The position numbers and the translations under genes are program-made. From Paucibacter sp. DJ2R-2 (GTDB lineage: Bacteria; Pseudomonadota; Gammaproteobacteria; Burkholderiales; Burkholderiaceae_C): a stretch of DNA of 64,000 nucleotides. The notes under the pieces are model-generated. The model had not been told where the DNA came from. It saw only the letters and a program-made list of their open reading frames with translations, and ran no database searches. Location: positions 1-64,000 of the forward strand of contig NZ_JAJIRT010000012.1 in the NCBI RefSeq assembly GCF_025717675.1. The letters run 5' to 3'. Within the stretch, counting starts at the first letter, position 1. Every line of letters starts with the position of its first letter. This document shows positions 35,221 through 44,477 of the stretch, piece after piece.

Positions 35221-36762
35221 ATGTCCACCCGCCCCATCCGCTTTTTCCACCGCGGCCAGATCCAGGCCGTGGACGGCCTGGCGCCGACCACCACCGTGCT
35301 GGGCTATCTGCGCGAACATGCCCAGCCCCATTGCAGCGGCACCAAGGAAGGTTGTGCCGAGGGGGACTGCGGCGCCTGCACCGTGCTGCTCGGTGAGCTC
35401 GATGCATCAGGGCAGCTGCAGCTGCGCAATGTCAACGCCTGCACCCAGTTCCTGCCCACGCTGGACGGCCAGGCCTTGTGGACGGTGGAAGACCTGGGCA
35501 GCGCCGAGGCACTGAACCCGGTGCAACAAGCCCTGGTGGACTGCCACGCGTCGCAGTGCGGCTTCTGCACGCCGGGCTTTGCCATGAGCTTGCAGGCCTG
35601 CTACGAGCGCCACTGCCAGAGCGGCAGCCGGCCCGACCGCCAGGAGCTGGCCGACGCCCTGGCCGGCAACCTCTGCCGCTGCACCGGCTACCGGCCCCTG
35701 CTGGACGCGGGCCAGCGCATGTTCGAGCTACCCCAGCAAACCCTGGACCTGGCGCCCGCCCGCGCCGCCCTGCACAGCCTGCAGCAAGACCCGCCCCTGC
35801 ACTACGCCGCCGCCCAGCCGGCCATCCCGGGCCGCGTTGACCAGTTCCACGCCCCGCGCAGCCTGGCCGAGCTGGCCGCGCTGCGCGAGGCCAAACCGCA
35901 GGCGCGCCTGCTGGCCGGCTCCACCGACATCGGACTCTGGGTCAACAAGCGCTTCCGCGACTTGGGCGACGTGATCTACCTCGGCGCCGTGGCCGAGCTC
36001 AAGGCCATCCGGCCCGAGCGCTTCGACGGACAGCCCGGCCTGTGGATTGGCGCGGGCGCCAGCCTCGAGGCCGCCTGGAGCGCCCTGAGCGCCGCCGTGC
36101 CACCGCTGCGCGAGCTCTGGCTGCGCTTTGCCTCGCCGCCGGTGCGCCAGGCCGGCACCCTGGGCGGCAATATCGCCAACGGCTCGCCCATTGGCGATGG
36201 CGCACCGGCCCTGATCGCCCTGGGCGCGCAAATCGTGCTGCGCCGCGGCAGCCAGCAGCGCCGCCTGGCCCTGGAAGACTTCTACTTGGGCTATATGCAG
36301 AACGCGCTGCAGCCCGGTGAGTTTGTCGAGGCCATGCACCTGCCGGTGCCCGGCCCGACCCAGAGCATCCGCGCCTACAAGATCGCCAAGCGCTACGACA
36401 GCGACATCTCGGCCGTCTGCGCCGCCCTGAGCCTGCGCCTGGACGAGGCGGGCCGCGTGCAAGAAGCCCGCCTGGCCTTCGGTGGCATGGCCGCCATCGT
36501 GCGGCGCAGCGCGCCGGCCGAGCAGGCCTTGCTGGGCCAGAGCTGGAACGACGAAGCCGCCCTGCAAGCGGCCCAGGCCGCCCTGGCGCTGGACTTCCAG
36601 CCCTTGAGCGATATGCGCGCCAGCGCCGACTACCGCCTGCAGGTGGCGCAAAACCTCATACGCCGCTTCTGGCTGGAAACCCGGCCCGATGCGCCCCTGC
36701 CCGCCGCCAGCCTCAGCGTCTGGCAGGCCGTGCGTTTCAGCGATGCGGAGCAGGCGCGATGA
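35221..36762 (+). CDS. xdhA: Xanthine dehydrogenase small subunit (FeS and FAD)
   Basis: This 513-residue subunit carries the two [2Fe-2S] clusters and FAD. The plant-type ferredoxin site has Cys45, Cys50 and Cys53 (GCAEGDCGACTVLL) with Cys74 in NVNACTQF. The helical second site is SQCGFCTPGFAMSL and NLCRCTGYRPLLDA. FAD binding is visible as LLAGSTDIGLWV and GTLGGNIANGSPIGDGAPAL. It passes electrons from the molybdenum subunit to NAD. Its stop overlaps the xdhB start (ATGA). No xdhC is in the window. Confidence 0.96.
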   Translation: MSTRPIRFFHRGQIQAVDGLAPTTTVLGYLREHAQPHCSGTKEGCAEGDCGACTVLLGELDASGQLQLRNVNACTQFLPTLDGQALWTVEDLGSAEALNPVQQALVDCHASQCGFCTPGFAMSLQACYERHCQSGSRPDRQELADALAGNLCRCTGYRPLLDAGQRMFELPQQTLDLAPARAALHSLQQDPPLHYAAAQPAIPGRVDQFHAPRSLAELAALREAKPQARLLAGSTDIGLWVNKRFRDLGDVIYLGAVAELKAIRPERFDGQPGLWIGAGASLEAAWSALSAAVPPLRELWLRFASPPVRQAGTLGGNIANGSPIGDGAPALIALGAQIVLRRGSQQRRLALEDFYLGYMQNALQPGEFVEAMHLPVPGPTQSIRAYKIAKRYDSDISAVCAALSLRLDEAGRVQEARLAFGGMAAIVRRSAPAEQALLGQSWNDEAALQAAQAALALDFQPLSDMRASADYRLQVAQNLIRRFWLETRPDAPLPAASLSVWQAVRFSDAEQAR

Positions 36763-39119
36763 GCACAGCACCCATGAACACCTCTTCTGCACCCTCCACG
36801 CTCCACCCACACACCGTGGGCCGCAGCCATACACACGAGTCGGCGGCCCTGCATGTCAGCGGCGAAGCGATTTACACCGACGACATCCCCGAGGCCGAGG
36901 GCACGCTGCACGCCGCCCTAGGCCTCTCGCCCATCGCCCACGGCCGCATCGTCTCCATCGACCTGGCCCTGCTGCGCGCCCAGCCCGGCGTGCAGCTGGT
37001 GCTGACGGCCGAAGACATCCCAGGCGAGAACAACTGCGGCCCCCTGCTGCATGACGACCCCATCCTCGCCGCGGGCGAGGTGCGTTATGTCGGCCAGCCG
37101 GTGTTCGCCATCATCGCCAGCAGCCGCGAGCTGGCCCGCCGCGCCGCCGCCCTGGCCGGCCAGGCCCTCAAGATCGAGCCCCTGCCCGCCGTGCTGACCG
37201 CGCTGGAGGCCCATGCCGCCGGCCAGTATGTAGTGCCGCCCATGCACCTGAACCGCGGCGACGCGGCCACGGCCCTGGTGCAAGCGCCGCAGCGCCTGCA
37301 AGGCAGCTGGTCGGTCGGCGGACAGGAGCAGTTTTACCTAGAAGGCCAGATCAGCTACGCCCTGCCCCAGGAGAACCGCGGCCTGCTCGTCCACTGCTCG
37401 ACCCAGCACCCCAGCGAGATGCAGCAGCTGCTCAGCCACGCCCTGGGCTGGGCCAGCCACCAGGTGCAGGTGCAATGCCGGCGCATGGGCGGCGGCTTCG
37501 GCGGCAAGGAGTCGCAATCGGCCTTGTTCGCCTGCGTGGCCGGCCTGGCCGCCAGCCGCCTGCGCCGCCCGGTCAAGCTGCGCCTGGACCGCGACGACGA
37601 TTTCATGATCACCGGCCGCCGCCACGGTTTCGACTACCGCTGGGACGTGGGCTTTGATGAAGAGGGCCACATCCTCGGCGCCGAGGTGGAGCTGATCTCC
37701 AACTGCGGCCACTCGGCCGACCTCTCGGCCCCGGTGATGACGCGGGCGCTCTGCCATTTCGACAACGCCTACTGGCTGCCCCATGTGGCCCTGCACGGCT
37801 TCTGCGCCCGCACGAACACGCAGAGCAACACCGCCTTCCGCGGCTTTGGCGGGCCCCAGGGCGCGCTGGCCGTGGAGATGATTCTGGACTCCATCGCCCG
37901 CCGCCTGGGCCTGGACCCCTTGCTCGTGCGGCAGCGCAATTTCTACCGCGACGCCGGCGAGCGCAACGTCACGCCCTATGGCCAGACCGTGGAAGACAAC
38001 CAGCTGCAGCCGCTGACCGATCAGCTGATCGAGAGCAGCGGCTACCACGCCCGCCGCGCCGAGATCCAAGCCTTCAACGCCACCAGCCCGGTGCTGAAAA
38101 AAGGCCTGGCCCTGACACCGCTGAAATTCGGCATCAGCTTCAATGTCGTGCACCTGAACCAGGCGGGGGCCCTGGTGCATGTCTACACCGACGGCTCGGT
38201 GCTGGTGAACCACGGCGGCACGGAGATGGGCCAGGGCCTGAACACCAAGGTGGCGCAGGTGGTGGCCGAAGAGCTGGGCCTGAGCCTGGCGCGCGTGCGC
38301 TGCAGCGCCACCGACACCCAAAAAGTGGCCAACACCTCGGCCACCGCCGCCTCCACCGGCAGCGACCTCAACGGCAAGGCTGCGCAAGACGCCGCCCGCC
38401 AGATCCGCCTGCGCTTGCAGCCCCTGGCCGCCCAGCTGCTGGGCTGCGACGAGGCGCAAGTGCGCTTTGCCGGCGACCATGTGCAGGGTGCAGGCGGCAG
38501 CCGCTCTCTGCCCTTCACCGAGCTGGTGGCCAAGGCCTACCTGCAGCGCATCCAGCTCTGGAGCGATGGTTTCTATGCCACCCCGGGCCTGCACTGGGAC
38601 CGCGCCCGCCTGCAGGGCAAGCCGTTCTATTACTTCGCCTACGGCGCGGCCGTGGCCGAGGTGCTGGTGGACACCCTCACCGGAGAGAGCCGCGTCACCC
38701 GCGCCGATGTGCTGCACGACGCCGGCCGCTCGCTCAACCCCGCCCTGGACATCGGCCAGGTCGAAGGCGCTTTCGTTCAAGGCCTGGGCTGGCTGACCAT
38801 GGAAGAACTGGTCTGGCACCCCAAGACCGGCGCCCTCAGCACCCACGCCCCCAGCACCTACAAAATCCCCACCGCCAACGACAGCCCGCCCGACTTCCGC
38901 GTCGCGCTGTACGAGCAGGCCAACGCGGCCGACAGCATCCACCGCTCCAAGGCCGTGGGCGAGCCGCCCCTTCTCTTGCCGTTCTCGGTGTTGTTGGCGA
39001 TCAAGGATGCAATTGCTGCGGCCGGGCCGGTGGGGTGTGACCCGGAGTTGAGGGCGCCGGCGACGGCGGAGGCGGTGTTGAGGGCGGTGAGTGGCCTGGG
39101 GCCGAACCGTCTGGATTGA
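36759..39119 (+). CDS. xdhB: Xanthine dehydrogenase large subunit (molybdopterin)
   Basis: This 786-residue subunit holds the molybdenum cofactor and oxidises hypoxanthine and xanthine to urate. Landmarks are VGRSHTHESAALHVSGEAIY at the N-terminus, GGGFGGKESQ, NTAFRGFGGPQGA with the substrate-site Arg, VNHGGTEMGQGLNTKVAQV, and KAVGEPPLLLPFSVLLAI near the end with the catalytic glutamate. The length is normal. The ATG at 36759 overlaps the xdhA stop by 4 bases, and the N-terminal 20 residues are Ser/Thr/Pro-rich and not conserved. Confidence 0.96.
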   Translation: MSTAPMNTSSAPSTLHPHTVGRSHTHESAALHVSGEAIYTDDIPEAEGTLHAALGLSPIAHGRIVSIDLALLRAQPGVQLVLTAEDIPGENNCGPLLHDDPILAAGEVRYVGQPVFAIIASSRELARRAAALAGQALKIEPLPAVLTALEAHAAGQYVVPPMHLNRGDAATALVQAPQRLQGSWSVGGQEQFYLEGQISYALPQENRGLLVHCSTQHPSEMQQLLSHALGWASHQVQVQCRRMGGGFGGKESQSALFACVAGLAASRLRRPVKLRLDRDDDFMITGRRHGFDYRWDVGFDEEGHILGAEVELISNCGHSADLSAPVMTRALCHFDNAYWLPHVALHGFCARTNTQSNTAFRGFGGPQGALAVEMILDSIARRLGLDPLLVRQRNFYRDAGERNVTPYGQTVEDNQLQPLTDQLIESSGYHARRAEIQAFNATSPVLKKGLALTPLKFGISFNVVHLNQAGALVHVYTDGSVLVNHGGTEMGQGLNTKVAQVVAEELGLSLARVRCSATDTQKVANTSATAASTGSDLNGKAAQDAARQIRLRLQPLAAQLLGCDEAQVRFAGDHVQGAGGSRSLPFTELVAKAYLQRIQLWSDGFYATPGLHWDRARLQGKPFYYFAYGAAVAEVLVDTLTGESRVTRADVLHDAGRSLNPALDIGQVEGAFVQGLGWLTMEELVWHPKTGALSTHAPSTYKIPTANDSPPDFRVALYEQANAADSIHRSKAVGEPPLLLPFSVLLAIKDAIAAAGPVGCDPELRAPATAEAVLRAVSGLGPNRLD

Positions 39120-39264
39120 GCAGCATCCGCGGAAGTGCTGCCAAGGCCCCACCTATGCCCAGCTAGGTCAAGCTGCTCGTTCAGCTAATTTCGCGCCGAC
39201 ATTGCCAAGCAAAGAACTCTTTGGCGGATGACAGCTTTTGACCTCAACTTAAGGAACTCACTGA

Positions 39265-39672
39265 ATGAGATCAGTCATTTTTCTAGTCCTCATGTTTTTC
39301 TCACAACTGTCTGTTTCCGACGAAAGCATACGGTTGAAGCTCTCCTCGGCACTGATAGCTGGTTCTCCGTGGAGCTTCAGCAACAAGCATGTTTCCGAAG
39401 TAGAAACATGGAGGCGGGGTGACGACGGAGGTCTGGAGTACATGTCTTCATATGCTCCGGGCGTCTGGATTAGGCAAGTCTTCGAAGGAAACGACACGCT
39501 CGTACGCTCGTCTCGAGCCGGAGGCAACACCGTCACTTACTACCTGGACAATGATGGAAACGCGGCGGCCATCCATTCAAAGAATCCGTCGGTATTCAAG
39601 TCAATTCAATCTAAGCCAGGCAATTCCGTAGGCGGGCCCGATTCAAGCCTGAAACCTCAAGACAAAACTTGA
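39265..39672 (+). CDS. Small exported protein of unknown function
   Basis: This 135-residue protein has a signal peptide (MRSVIFLVLMFFSQLSVSDE) and a soluble domain with Trp/Tyr-rich strands (ETWRRGDDGGLEYMSSYAPG, then NTVTYYLDNDGNAAAIHSK). An AAGGA ribosome binding site lies 10 bases before the ATG. The coding GC is clearly lower than that of xdhB just upstream, which hints at separate origin. The stop codon lies in the string AAAACTTGACCCC, a variant of a motif repeated in this region. No family recognised. Confidence 0.65.
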   Translation: MRSVIFLVLMFFSQLSVSDESIRLKLSSALIAGSPWSFSNKHVSEVETWRRGDDGGLEYMSSYAPGVWIRQVFEGNDTLVRSSRAGGNTVTYYLDNDGNAAAIHSKNPSVFKSIQSKPGNSVGGPDSSLKPQDKT

Positions 39673-40280
39673 CCCCAGGGAATGCAGAGCGCCAACTCGA
39701 GCCGCCACAAAACTCGGGGGCAGGTCTCAAATACTGAGTCTCAACCCCTTCATCCGTCTCTCGCGTCCGCTCAGCTTGGCGCACCAGTTGGCTCAGCCGA
39801 GCAACCGCAAAATCCAATTCAGCGGCCAGCGCAGTCATCCTCAGACACCTCAGTGCGCCCATCGCGGCGCCTCTTCGCTGCTGGCGCCTTGAGGCAGCCA
39901 CTGCGCCAGACCGAGCCTCATAGTCTTCTGTAGCTGCGCCGTGGGCACCTAGCGGCAGCATTCGGCGCCCGGATCGGGGGCATCCAACGTGCGCTTCACA
40001 AAGCCGTTGCCGCCTCGGCAAAACGGCCTAACGCCTTGAAATAGTGGCAACATAGCGCCTGTTTCGCGCCCTAGAAGGATCGCCTAGTCGCCAAGGTGAT
40101 GTTTAAACTTAGCGAGATTCTGGTCGGCAGCATTCTTCAGTTGGAAAGAGATGTACGAAGACTCGCAAACAATGCGAAGGCAGCATGCATTTGGACACGC
40201 GGCCCGAATGCCGGCTGCTGCTCGCAGGTCGGTGATGCCCGGCGCGCTCGATCGGCTGTTGACGCTTTAGGCTGCGCAGA
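39673..40280. other. Long gap without a supported gene
   Basis: About 600 bases without a convincing coding frame. Open frames exist on both strands (for example minus strand 39611-40021 and plus strand 40096-40386), but they lack ribosome binding sites and have arginine/cysteine-rich shadow composition. The region may contain decayed genes. Confidence 0.5.
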
Positions 40281-40550
40281 ATGCTCACACTGTTCTTGCT
40301 GGCCCTGTCCGCTGTCTTCGCATGGCTCGCCGCTGACGCCTGGCGCCTCCGGGGCGGCTCAAGACTCCCCTCTGCTCAACTGCTGAAACTACGCGGGCAA
40401 ACTGCGGATCATCTTTCGCTTGAAGAGCAACGCAAACGGCAGGACTACGACGAGAGAAAACTAACTGGCAATACGAATGCCATGTTCCTCGTCTTTGCTG
40501 TCCTTTGCATCGGCTTCTTGGCCGCAGCGCTACATCAACTAATCGGCTAA
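40281..40550 (+). CDS. Small two-helix membrane protein
   Basis: This 89-residue protein has two hydrophobic segments, MLTLFLLALSAVFAWLAADA at the start and AMFLVFAVLCIGFLAAALHQ near the end. They flank a charged middle (LSLEEQRKRQDYDERKLTGN) that probably forms a cytoplasmic helix. No clear ribosome binding site is present. No family recognised. Confidence 0.6.
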   Translation: MLTLFLLALSAVFAWLAADAWRLRGGSRLPSAQLLKLRGQTADHLSLEEQRKRQDYDERKLTGNTNAMFLVFAVLCIGFLAAALHQLIG

Positions 40551-40706
40551 CGCGCCATTTCATCGCCAAACATCGAACGTCGCCAAGGGTGTTCTTCGCG
40601 CCTCCAAGCAGCCACCCGAATGGCGTCGTTCAGGCCCTGAGTTCTTTGCTTTTGGTCCCATTGATACTGACTGACTCGCAACCTTGACAACGATCGGACT
40701 CAACGC

Positions 40707-41765
40707 ATGCGGACAACGATCTGCGCTAGCATTTCTCTCGCCCTCAGCGGCCTGAGCGCAGCCCAGGCTCAAATTCAGACAAGCGTGCATGAGTTCAAAG
40801 ACTGGGCCATGGCCTGCGACAACCGGCGGCATTGCGAGGCCATTGCTTACCAGAGTGAGGAATCCGGCTCAGCACCGGTGACGATGTGGTTGTCGCGTGA
40901 TGCGGGCCCCCATGCGCGGGTGCACATTCAGTTCGATGTGGATGAAATCCACGAGGACACCCAATCGCTGACGCTCCATCTCGGCCCGCGTCAGCAACTG
41001 AAGGGCATCAGCCCGCGCATAGACTTGAGCCCGGCGGACACCGCCAAGCTGCTGGCTTATGTGCTGGAGGGCGAAGAGATCGTGGTGACCGAAGGCGGCA
41101 GCGGGAACAGCAGTAGAAAGAGTTGGCAGCTGTCTTTGGCGGGCAGCAAGGCGGCACTACTGAAGATGGACGATCTGCAAGGGCGTGTGGGGACGCCCGG
41201 CGCCTTGGTTCGGCGCGGCACACAACTGCCCACAAAGGCAGAAAGCTCGGTGCTGCCAGCGCTTGCCGCACCCCGGGTCAAAGCCGCGGCCCTGCCCAAG
41301 ACCTCGGCGGCCGACCAGGCGCTGCTGCAGCCCATCCTGGATGCCGTCACGCCGCGTGAATGCTGGGAGGACCTTCCGGACGACCGCGGCCCCGAGCAAT
41401 CGATCACCCGCGTATCGGCCACCGAGGTCCTGGTGATGCGGGAATGCGGGCGCGGCGCCTACCAAGGCGGCTCCGGCATCTGGCTGGCCAAGAGCAAACC
41501 GCCCTACACCCCCAAGCGCTTGCGGCTGCCATTGCCGGGTGGGGAGTCCGACGATTACGTGATGAGCGCGAACCTGGAAGCAGGAACAGGGCGCTTGAGT
41601 TCGTTTGGCAAAGGGCGCGGCATCGGCGATTGCGGTAGCAGCTTCGATTGGGTCTGGAACGGGCGCAGCTTCGACCTGCTGCAAGCCTGGGTCTCACCCA
41701 TGTGCCGCGGTTTCGCGGGCGGCGGCTTTGGCTTGCAGGTGTGGACGGCGCAGCCCGCACCCTGA
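40707..41765 (+). CDS. DUF1176-family exported protein
   Basis: This 352-residue protein has a signal peptide ending LSGLSAAQAQ, then the DUF1176 pattern: VHEFKDWAMACDNRRHCEAI at the N-terminus, a middle segment around LQPILDAVTPRECWE, and the end GIGDCGSSFDWVWNGRSFDL with PMCRGFAGGGFGLQVWTA. Paired cysteines suggest disulfides. The family is periplasmic and uncharacterised, sometimes linked to envelope invasion-like proteins. It stands alone, 156 bases after the previous small gene. Confidence 0.85.
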   Translation: MRTTICASISLALSGLSAAQAQIQTSVHEFKDWAMACDNRRHCEAIAYQSEESGSAPVTMWLSRDAGPHARVHIQFDVDEIHEDTQSLTLHLGPRQQLKGISPRIDLSPADTAKLLAYVLEGEEIVVTEGGSGNSSRKSWQLSLAGSKAALLKMDDLQGRVGTPGALVRRGTQLPTKAESSVLPALAAPRVKAAALPKTSAADQALLQPILDAVTPRECWEDLPDDRGPEQSITRVSATEVLVMRECGRGAYQGGSGIWLAKSKPPYTPKRLRLPLPGGESDDYVMSANLEAGTGRLSSFGKGRGIGDCGSSFDWVWNGRSFDLLQAWVSPMCRGFAGGGFGLQVWTAQPAP

Positions 41766-42236
41766 AGCCATGTTGCTTGCGCGCCAGCGCATTGGTATGG
41801 CGCACGGCATCGCGTTGAAAGCCCCCGAAAGCGAGGTTCGGGCAAGTCAGGGTGCAACAAGCTGGCCAACAAGCGGCACCATCGCGCCCGATTGCAGAGT
41901 ATTCGACTCAGCGCGCGCCAGCTCCCCGATCAACCCAGAAGCTCGCATTCACGGACTTTCAAACGCCTGGAGCGCTGGCATGACTGTGGATCGGGGCTTC
42001 TTAGCCCCAAAACAAGGCCTTGGGCGGATAAGTCAGTCAAACGGTTGAAGAACCGCCCAGTTCTGGACGCCAGCCCGGCCTCATGCCCTGAACTTGCGGC
42101 AACAGGATGCATGTCTTGGCCCTAGTTCGGAGGGCCAAGCGCCGCTCAGGAATTTGACATGCGGGCGGGTTCATTTGTTTTCACCTGAAAAACGAACCCG
42201 CTTTTCAGGGCTGAATACGGCGACCCTTCAACCGAC
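41766..42236. other. Intergenic stretch with a hairpin, no gene supported
   Basis: About 470 bases between the DUF1176 gene and the convergent PEP-CTERM gene. Only low-complexity short frames are open. The one clear signal is the hairpin listed at 42165-42205. Confidence 0.5.
42165..42205. terminator. Hairpin near the 3' end of the PEP-CTERM gene
   Basis: GCGGGTTC (42165-42172) and GAACCCGC (42194-42201) form an 8-bp perfect stem; TTTT follows on the plus strand. It could serve the DUF1176 side or act on both strands. Confidence 0.6.
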
Positions 42237-42926
42237 TCAGCGCTTCTGGCGCCGCCGGCCCAGCGCCGCAGCGGCCAGGCCGAGGCCGACCAAGGCCAGG
42301 CTGGCGGGTTCGGGCACCGCTTGGTTCGGGGCATCGGCAACACTGAACTTCAACTGGCTCAGGCCGATGTCCCACGACGAGTTCTTCCATTCAATCACCC
42401 AGCCTTTGCTGGAACTGAACGAATTGAAGTTGATCTGAGTGCCGATGGAGCCATCCACCAAGACAGCCTCATTCAGCAGATCCACATTGCTGCCCAGCTC
42501 GTGCACTTGCAGCCAGGTGCTGACACCTGGGAGGTAGGAAGCCAAGCCCAGTCCTTCAAGACTGATGCTGTGGCCAGCGTTGGCCTTCAGCACAATGCTG
42601 GCATGGGAATTGGCATCGCTTTCGCCGCTCCACAAGACGCCATTGGCGCCGCCGTAGCCGGCGCCCCACCATGAGAGACTGCGCTCCCAGCCGCCACCCT
42701 GATACGGGGTCAAGTCCTTGTATTGCACGTCCACGCCCGCCGAGTCGCCATAGCCCTGGTGAATGAAACCACCATAGGGGCATTGGGTGACATTGCCCGT
42801 GCCTTCTTGGTTGTCTGAACAGTTGTTGCCCGGGGCAAAACCGAGTACGACGCCCGCATGGGCAGTGCTCACCATGGACATGGCCGTTAGCACCATCGTG
42901 CAGGCCAGCGAAACAAAGGTTCTCAT
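42237..42926 (-). CDS. PEP-CTERM sorting-domain protein, first copy
   Basis: This 229-residue secreted protein begins with a signal peptide (MRTFVSLACTMVLTAMSMVS, then TAHA) and ends with the PEP-CTERM anchor AVPEPASLALVGLGLAAAAL followed by GRRRQKR: VPEP, a membrane helix and a basic tail. It should be cut and sorted by an exosortase. The middle (about 190 residues) has Gly/Asn/Ser-rich strands and no recognised domain. ATG 42926 has GAGGGA seven bases upstream and is preferred to ATG 42941. No exosortase gene is in the window. Confidence 0.88.
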   Translation of the reverse strand: MRTFVSLACTMVLTAMSMVSTAHAGVVLGFAPGNNCSDNQEGTGNVTQCPYGGFIHQGYGDSAGVDVQYKDLTPYQGGGWERSLSWWGAGYGGANGVLWSGESDANSHASIVLKANAGHSISLEGLGLASYLPGVSTWLQVHELGSNVDLLNEAVLVDGSIGTQINFNSFSSSKGWVIEWKNSSWDIGLSQLKFSVADAPNQAVPEPASLALVGLGLAAAALGRRRQKR

Positions 42927-43151
42927 CAACAGGTCCCTCATGCAGTGTCGTTATGCGGTGCGAGTCTATGGGCCTAAGCGGCCAATGTCTTGAGTTATGG
43001 CCCCTCGCTTGCGGGGGGTCGTCACAAGCAGACTGAGGACAGTGCAAGGGAGACTCTGAAGACGCTTGTGCGCGGAGCGGGGTTGGCGCCTAGCTGCGCT
43101 TGAGGGCCTTCCCACCATTTCAAGCTCTAAGAGCAAAGCCTGACCCTTTGG

Positions 43152-43421
43152 ATGCTTCTGAATAGATCGAACTTCATTTGCCGCCGCTGTGGCCGCGCTA
43201 CGTACTCAAGTCAGCCCGCGGATCAGATAGGCAGGGCCTGGCGCGACCAGCGACGCGTTGAGGCGAAGTTAGGCGAGCACTGGCAGCGGCCTAAAGACAG
43301 ACACCCCGCTACGCACGAGAAGCTGAAGTCAGTGATTTGGGAGCGTGCAGAGTGGCGCAACTCAGCGCCACTCGCGTACATGGCGGCGCACTTCCCAAGC
43401 TATCCCAATCGACCTATCTAA
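43152..43421 (+). pseudogene. Fragment of a zinc-ribbon hypothetical protein
   Basis: The frame reads FICRRCGRATYSSQPADQIG and RAWRDQRRVEAKLGEHWQRP followed by KDRHPATHEKL. This resembles the C-terminal part of a widespread hypothetical family with a C-x2-C motif, a YxSQ segment, an RAxRxxRKxxxRLG helix and a PKGMHxRTxxRL end. The N-terminal half with the other cysteine pair is missing, and the fragment starts 3 bases after the repeated motif at 43133-43149. I read it as a truncated remnant; identification is from memory of the family. Confidence 0.4.
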
Positions 43422-43447
43422 AACGACAAAACCCGCATGAGCGGGTT
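43420..43447 (-). terminator. Terminator of the second PEP-CTERM gene
   Basis: Read on the minus strand, AACCCGC, a short loop and GCGGGTT are followed by TTGTCGTTTT. It lies about 20 bases after the stop codon. Confidence 0.8.
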
Positions 43448-43467
43448 CTGTGCGGCGAGTTGAGCGT

Positions 43468-44187
43468 TCAGGCGCTCTTGCGACGGCGAGCCAAAACGCC
43501 AACAGCGAAGAGACCTGCCAGCATTAGCGCGTATGTCGAAGGCTCAGGAACGGCAACAACGTCGCCATCACGGACTGCGATGGCATAGAGGGACGTTTGC
43601 TTGCCGAAGTCGCCATCTTGCCAGCCGGCCAAGGTAGAAAAGTACCAAGCGTGCGTAGCCTGATAAGGAGCGAATTCTGTCCCGGTCCAATAGATGGATG
43701 CCTGTAGGTTTTGGAAGTCACCCGTATTGGTCAACCCATAGGGCTGCGGTGCTCCTGTTCCCGGCGCGTACTGGCCTTTGTTCCCCAGCGTTTCGTACCA
43801 AAGGTGGGCGAGTTCGCTATAGGTGACATTGCCAGCTTTGGTTTGCACATTGAAGCCGCAATCGGTCCCGCCAGTAAGACTCCAATTGCAACCTGCTGTG
43901 CCGGTGTCCACCATGGCGGGCAACCGCCAGCCCGACACGCCCCCAATGGTCAGGCCTTCAGCCCAAGACTTGGCAGAGGCCCACTCCATTGCACCATTCA
44001 CATTGGCGTTGCGCAGCCACGTGATATTGAGTTCTTTGTCATAGAAGGCATCGGTGACACCATCATGGTCCAAGTCTCGCGATTGAAGGCTTGTTTGCCA
44101 TGTGCCCTGGCCGGGCACGCCCACTGCGCCAGCAGTTCCAGCGACCAACGAAAGCACTACTCCGAGTGCTGAAACGACATTTTTCAT
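43468..44187 (-). CDS. PEP-CTERM sorting-domain protein with DUF1566-like (Lcl) domain
   Basis: This 239-residue secreted protein has a signal peptide (MKNVVSALGVVLSLVAGTAG), a DUF1566/Lcl-type domain (DAFYDKELNITWLRNANVNG, then GWRLPAMVDTGTAGCNW, then SIYWTGTEFAPYQATHAWYF), and the C-terminal anchor VPEPSTYALMLAGLFAVGVL with ARRRKSA. The ribosome binding site GGGAGGG fits the second ATG at 44187 better than the ATG at 44193, which it abuts. Same strand as the other PEP-CTERM gene, but separately terminated. Both are probable targets of exosortase sorting and may be under EpsA. Confidence 0.88.
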   Translation of the reverse strand: MKNVVSALGVVLSLVAGTAGAVGVPGQGTWQTSLQSRDLDHDGVTDAFYDKELNITWLRNANVNGAMEWASAKSWAEGLTIGGVSGWRLPAMVDTGTAGCNWSLTGGTDCGFNVQTKAGNVTYSELAHLWYETLGNKGQYAPGTGAPQPYGLTNTGDFQNLQASIYWTGTEFAPYQATHAWYFSTLAGWQDGDFGKQTSLYAIAVRDGDVVAVPEPSTYALMLAGLFAVGVLARRRKSA

Positions 44188-44477
44188 TTTCATCCCTCCC
44201 TTTTAGACCCGAAAACACTACTTTAAGGCAAGTCCACGATTGGCTTGACCGGCCTGCACTGACCTTGCCCTCGGATTTCGTAGCTCTGAGCTGAGCGGTG
44301 AATTGGCCACGCTGGTATCACCGAACTTGGGCAAAGATCGCTTCACTCTGGATGCACCATGCCACCTAACCCCTCTCTCAGCCGGGCCCAAAACGGCAAG
44401 CGATCTTCGTGCCTCATCTCATTCTGGCCTTGCGGCATCCTGTCGTTGCGGATCTACTTGCTCAAATGTTGGGGCTC

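Larger units (their letters stand above)
42927..43467. other. Gap between the two PEP-CTERM genes
   Basis: About 540 bases. It holds the promoter region of the first PEP-CTERM gene, the string GCAAAGCCTGACCCTTT at 43133-43149, a degraded zinc-ribbon gene fragment and a terminator; these are listed separately. Confidence 0.5.

Noticed and set aside
37338-39152. Minus-strand open frame of about 600 codons opposite xdhB
   Set aside because: Shadow of the molybdopterin subunit gene; His/Gln/Ala-rich with no family features.
39611-40021. Minus-strand frame of 136 codons in the gap after 39672
   Set aside because: Overlaps the end of the upstream gene, has no ribosome binding site and Arg/Ala-rich composition. 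A decayed gene is possible but not supported.
40022-43270. Possible integron attC sites (GCCTAAC at 40030, GTTAGGC at 43265)
   Set aside because: The half-sites are not paired within 60-150 bases with internal complementary arms, and no integrase is near.
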